15,873 bases of DNA from Flavobacterium psychrophilum. Its GTDB lineage: Bacteria > Bacteroidota > Bacteroidia > Flavobacteriales > Flavobacteriaceae. Shown one piece after another: positions 12,934-15,873 of the stretch. The notes beneath the pieces were generated by a model that made no database searches, was not told the DNA's origin, and saw nothing but the letters and a program-made list of their open reading frames with translations. Numbering within the stretch: position 1 is the stretch's first letter; each line of letters opens with the position of its first letter. Made by a program: the position numbers and the translations under genes. The stretch is from NCBI GenBank assembly GCA_945861915.1, contig CAMAWK010000032.1, positions 1 to 15,873 of the forward strand, written 5' to 3'.

Positions 12934-15873
12934 TTAGGCTTCTATCGCTCTTGCCATTCTTCTATCACGCAACCAGTATTTGGTTCGTTTTACTAAGAAG
13001 AACATTACCGGTACCATAATCAAAGTCAAGATCGTTGCATACGTCAAACCAAAAATAATAGTCCAAGCCAGTGGCGACCAGAAAATTACGTTATCACCGC
13101 CCATGTATAAATGTGGGTTCAAATCGGTTACCAACCCAAAGAAGTCAAAGTTAAGCCCAATAGCCAACGGAATTAATCCCAAGATAGCCGTTAAAGCAGT
13201 TAACAATACAGGACGCAAACGGTTTTTACCACTTTCGATAATGATTTCTTCAATTTCGATTAATGATAAATCATCGTGGCTTTCCACGCCTTTGTCGGCT
13301 ACTTTTTTGTCTAAAAGCAAGACGAAGAAATCCATCAATACGATTCCATTTTTCACGACAATTCCCGCCAAGGAAATGATTCCCATCATGGTCATCAGGA
13401 TAACAAAATCCATATTGGCAATGACATAGCCATAGAAAACACCACTAAAACTGAGCAATACCGTAAACAAAATCACGATGGTTTTAGAAACCGAATTAAA
13501 TTGTAGCACAATAATAATCGTAATTCCTGCCATGGCGAGGAATAAAGCATACATCAAGAAACTTTGGTTTTTGCCTTGCTCTTCTTGCACTCCCGAGAAG
13601 GAATAGGTAATTCCTTTGGGTAGTTTATAATTGGTTAATTCGCTACCAATTTGTTTGGTGATTTCGTCGCCATTAAAACCTGTCAATACATTCGAATAAA
13701 CGGTCATGATTCGTTTGTAATTCTTTCTCTTGATTTGGTTATAGGTATTCGTTTTCTCGGTTTGTGATACTGCCGAAATAGGCACTTGCATCATCTGACC
13801 GTTGGCTTGATTTCTAAAAGTCAACGATTGATTAAACAATACATTTTCGCTTTTGCGTTGGTCTCCTTGCATACGAACCATAATGTTGTAATCGTCATCG
13901 CCTTCTTTGAAAGTCGAAATTTCTTGACCATACACCGAACGACGTAAATTGAATCCCAATTGACCAGTCGAAACGCCCAAACTACCTGCATTCACACGAT
14001 CTACTTTTACTTCTAATTCTGGACTTTGTTTGTTGACATCTACATTCAAACGCTCGATTCCAGGAATGTTTTTAGAGTCGATAAATGCAATCATTTTATC
14101 GGCTTCTTTCAGCATTTCGTCATAATCGGAACCCGTTAATTGAATACTAATTGGATACCCTGCGGGCGGACCATTGGCATCTTTTTCGACAGTAATCGTA
14201 GCCCCAGCAATGCCTTTGACACGCGCTCTAATTTCATCCAAAACATCCGAAGTGTTCACATCGCGTCTGAATTTGAATTCGGAGAAATTCACGGTTACTT
14301 TTCCTTTAAAAGGCGTTTCGTTTGCCGAACCTGCATCTACGTTTGGATTTCCTGCGCCAACACCTACTTGAGAAACAATACTTTCGGCTAGGAAATTATC
14401 ATCGGTTTTCGGGTCGACATATTTTTTCATAATATCAATCACCTGTTTTTCTACAAACAAAGTCGCTTTGTTGGTTTTTTCGATAGCGGTTCCCTGTGGA
14501 TATTCGATGTAGGTAATTACCTGTCTTGGAATATTATCCGGGAAAAACAATACTTTTCGAGGGAAAACACCCAATAAAACAATGGATAAATACAATAAAA
14601 CGATGATTCCAACTAATGCAAACCAAGCATTTCTTCCTTTTAGAATTTTACCCAAAAAGCGTTTGTATCTTTCTTCTAATCTCGGAAAAAAGCTGTGTTG
14701 AAAATCTTGTGTCCATTGGTACATTTTCCATTTGTATAACCACATTAGCACTAATGAAATCAACGCTAAATGCCCGATTCCACGTGCAAATTTCACATCA
14801 TTTAAGTTTCCAATTGTAACAAATAAAATACCAACAACTAAGAAAATAACCGTATATCTTTTGGCTGAGCGCAAGGTTACATTTCTATCTTCAATATCCA
14901 TCGAACCACCTGTCATGGCTGCATTCACGACCATTGCCACAAACAACGAAGCGGTCAAAGTAACGGTTAAAGTGATTGGGAAATAAATCATAAATTTCCC
15001 CATTGTTCCTGGCCAAAGAGCGAAAGGTAAAAACGCCATCAAAGTGGTTGCTGTAGAAGAAATTACAGGCCAAGCGATTTCGCCAATACCTACTTTGGAG
15101 GCTTGAACACGAGGCATTCCTTTTTTCATATTGGCAAAAACATTATCGACAACCACAATTCCGTCATCGACTAATAATCCCAATCCCATTACCAATCCAA
15201 AAAGTACCATCGTATTTAGGGTAAGCCCAAACATCGATAAAACAGTAAAGGCAATCATCATCGAAAGCGGAATAGCAGCTCCCACAAACAGTGAGTTTCG
15301 CAATCCCATGGTAAACATCAACACAATCATCACCAACACAATTCCGAAAATAATGTGGTTCGACAATTCGTCTACTTGGTGTTCCACTCGTTCCGATTGG
15401 TCGTTGGTCAATTCTACTTGTAAATCTTTTGGCAAATAATTTTCGTGAGCCAATTCAATTTTTTCCTTCACTTGATCGATAGCCGAAATCATGTTTTGAC
15501 CTGAGCGTTTTTTCACATCAAGCATCACCACTTCTTTCCCAGTCTCACGAGCATAAGTCGTTTTTTCTTTTTCTTTGAACGAAACAGTGGCAACATCTTT
15601 TAGATAAACCGTTCCGCCAGTGTGTTTTACGATTACATTTTCAAGTTCCTTAGGATCTTTTATTTCCCCAACAATTCGGATGTTGTTCCTAGAACCTTGC
15701 GAAATTAAGTTTCCGCCCGAAAGAGTCATGTTTTCATATTTTACAGCATTTTGAATATCGTCAAACGAAACTTGAGCCGCAGTCATTTTGAAAATATCGA
15801 CCGCTATTTCGACTTCTTTATCATCCACTCCAAGTATTTCTACTTTCTTTACTTCCGGGATTTCTTCGATATC
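12934..15873 (-). CDS. RND-family efflux transporter (AcrB-like), N-terminus outside window
   Basis: The frame is open to the window edge, giving 979 visible residues; roughly the first 150 are missing. It is an inner-membrane proton-driven pump that works with a periplasmic adaptor and an outer-membrane channel. The visible start, IPEVKKVEILG followed by DKEVEIAVDIFKM, is porter-domain sequence. TM4 has GLLVDDGIVVVDNV with the paired proton-relay aspartates. TM10 has GIISLAGIVVKNGIVLMDF with the partner lysine. Between TM6 and TM7 there is an extra stretch with two hydrophobic helices (YTVIFLVVGILFVTIG and GHLALISLVLMWLY), which lengthens the protein. The GTG at 15826-15828 is an internal codon. 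Substrates cannot be deduced. Adaptor and outer-membrane genes would be expected upstream, beyond the right edge. Confidence 0.93.
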   Translation of the reverse strand, partial: DIEEIPEVKKVEILGVDDKEVEIAVDIFKMTAAQVSFDDIQNAVKYENMTLSGGNLISQGSRNNIRIVGEIKDPKELENVIVKHTGGTVYLKDVATVSFKEKEKTTYARETGKEVVMLDVKKRSGQNMISAIDQVKEKIELAHENYLPKDLQVELTNDQSERVEHQVDELSNHIIFGIVLVMIVLMFTMGLRNSLFVGAAIPLSMMIAFTVLSMFGLTLNTMVLFGLVMGLGLLVDDGIVVVDNVFANMKKGMPRVQASKVGIGEIAWPVISSTATTLMAFLPFALWPGTMGKFMIYFPITLTVTLTASLFVAMVVNAAMTGGSMDIEDRNVTLRSAKRYTVIFLVVGILFVTIGNLNDVKFARGIGHLALISLVLMWLYKWKMYQWTQDFQHSFFPRLEERYKRFLGKILKGRNAWFALVGIIVLLYLSIVLLGVFPRKVLFFPDNIPRQVITYIEYPQGTAIEKTNKATLFVEKQVIDIMKKYVDPKTDDNFLAESIVSQVGVGAGNPNVDAGSANETPFKGKVTVNFSEFKFRRDVNTSDVLDEIRARVKGIAGATITVEKDANGPPAGYPISIQLTGSDYDEMLKEADKMIAFIDSKNIPGIERLNVDVNKQSPELEVKVDRVNAGSLGVSTGQLGFNLRRSVYGQEISTFKEGDDDYNIMVRMQGDQRKSENVLFNQSLTFRNQANGQMMQVPISAVSQTEKTNTYNQIKRKNYKRIMTVYSNVLTGFNGDEITKQIGSELTNYKLPKGITYSFSGVQEEQGKNQSFLMYALFLAMAGITIIIVLQFNSVSKTIVILFTVLLSFSGVFYGYVIANMDFVILMTMMGIISLAGIVVKNGIVLMDFFVLLLDKKVADKGVESHDDLSLIEIEEIIIESGKNRLRPVLLTALTAILGLIPLAIGLNFDFFGLVTDLNPHLYMGGDNVIFWSPLAWTIIFGLTYATILTLIMVPVMFFLVKRTKYWLRDRRMARAIEA

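Noticed and set aside
12980-13429. Plus-strand ORF of 149 codons inside the RND gene
   Set aside because: It is antisense to conserved transmembrane sequence of the transporter, with no independent family signal.

Overview
The window looks like a piece of a Flavobacteriaceae (Bacteroidetes) chromosome, most likely Flavobacterium or a close relative. The DNA is AT-rich with A-rich leaders and no clear Shine-Dalgarno sites. The gene content fits the family: a DUF4286 protein, an OlsF-type two-domain acyltransferase, a lipoprotein of the OmpA class and a large RND pump. Two sites match the Bacteroidetes -7 promoter element TAnnTTTG.

Layout, left to right. (1) 1-309: the 3' end of a dinD-like gene. 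(2) 335-6734: a plus-strand run of housekeeping genes: a secreted TPR protein, a DUF4286 protein, rsmA (16S rRNA dimethyltransferase), mgtE (Mg2+ channel, overlapping rsmA by 11 nt), proC (proline synthesis) and an NAD-dependent 2-hydroxyacid dehydrogenase with a non-ATG start. The gaps in this run carry several short repeats or hairpins. (3) 6752-8949, minus strand: an LprI-like secreted protein and a fused PlsC-like/GNAT acyltransferase (probable olsF, ornithine- or amino-acid-lipid synthesis). (4) 9062-10817, plus strand: exodeoxyribonuclease III, then an OmpA-family lipoprotein with a coiled coil. A strong hairpin terminator follows. (5) 10881-12748, minus strand: a region of less conserved content. 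It has a possible gene remnant, two hairpins, a DinB-like DUF1569 protein, a locally GC-rich stretch and an unrecognised gene apparently split by one in-frame TAA. (6) 12934-15873, minus strand: most of an RND efflux transporter, cut by the window edge, with a clear terminator.

No complete new multi-gene system is visible. The features most worth checking are the unrecognised gene with the in-frame stop (11729-12748), the repeats at gene junctions, and the fused lipid acyltransferase. There are no rRNA or tRNA genes, insertion sequences or CRISPR arrays that I can recognise. All family assignments come from reading motifs, not from database searches.
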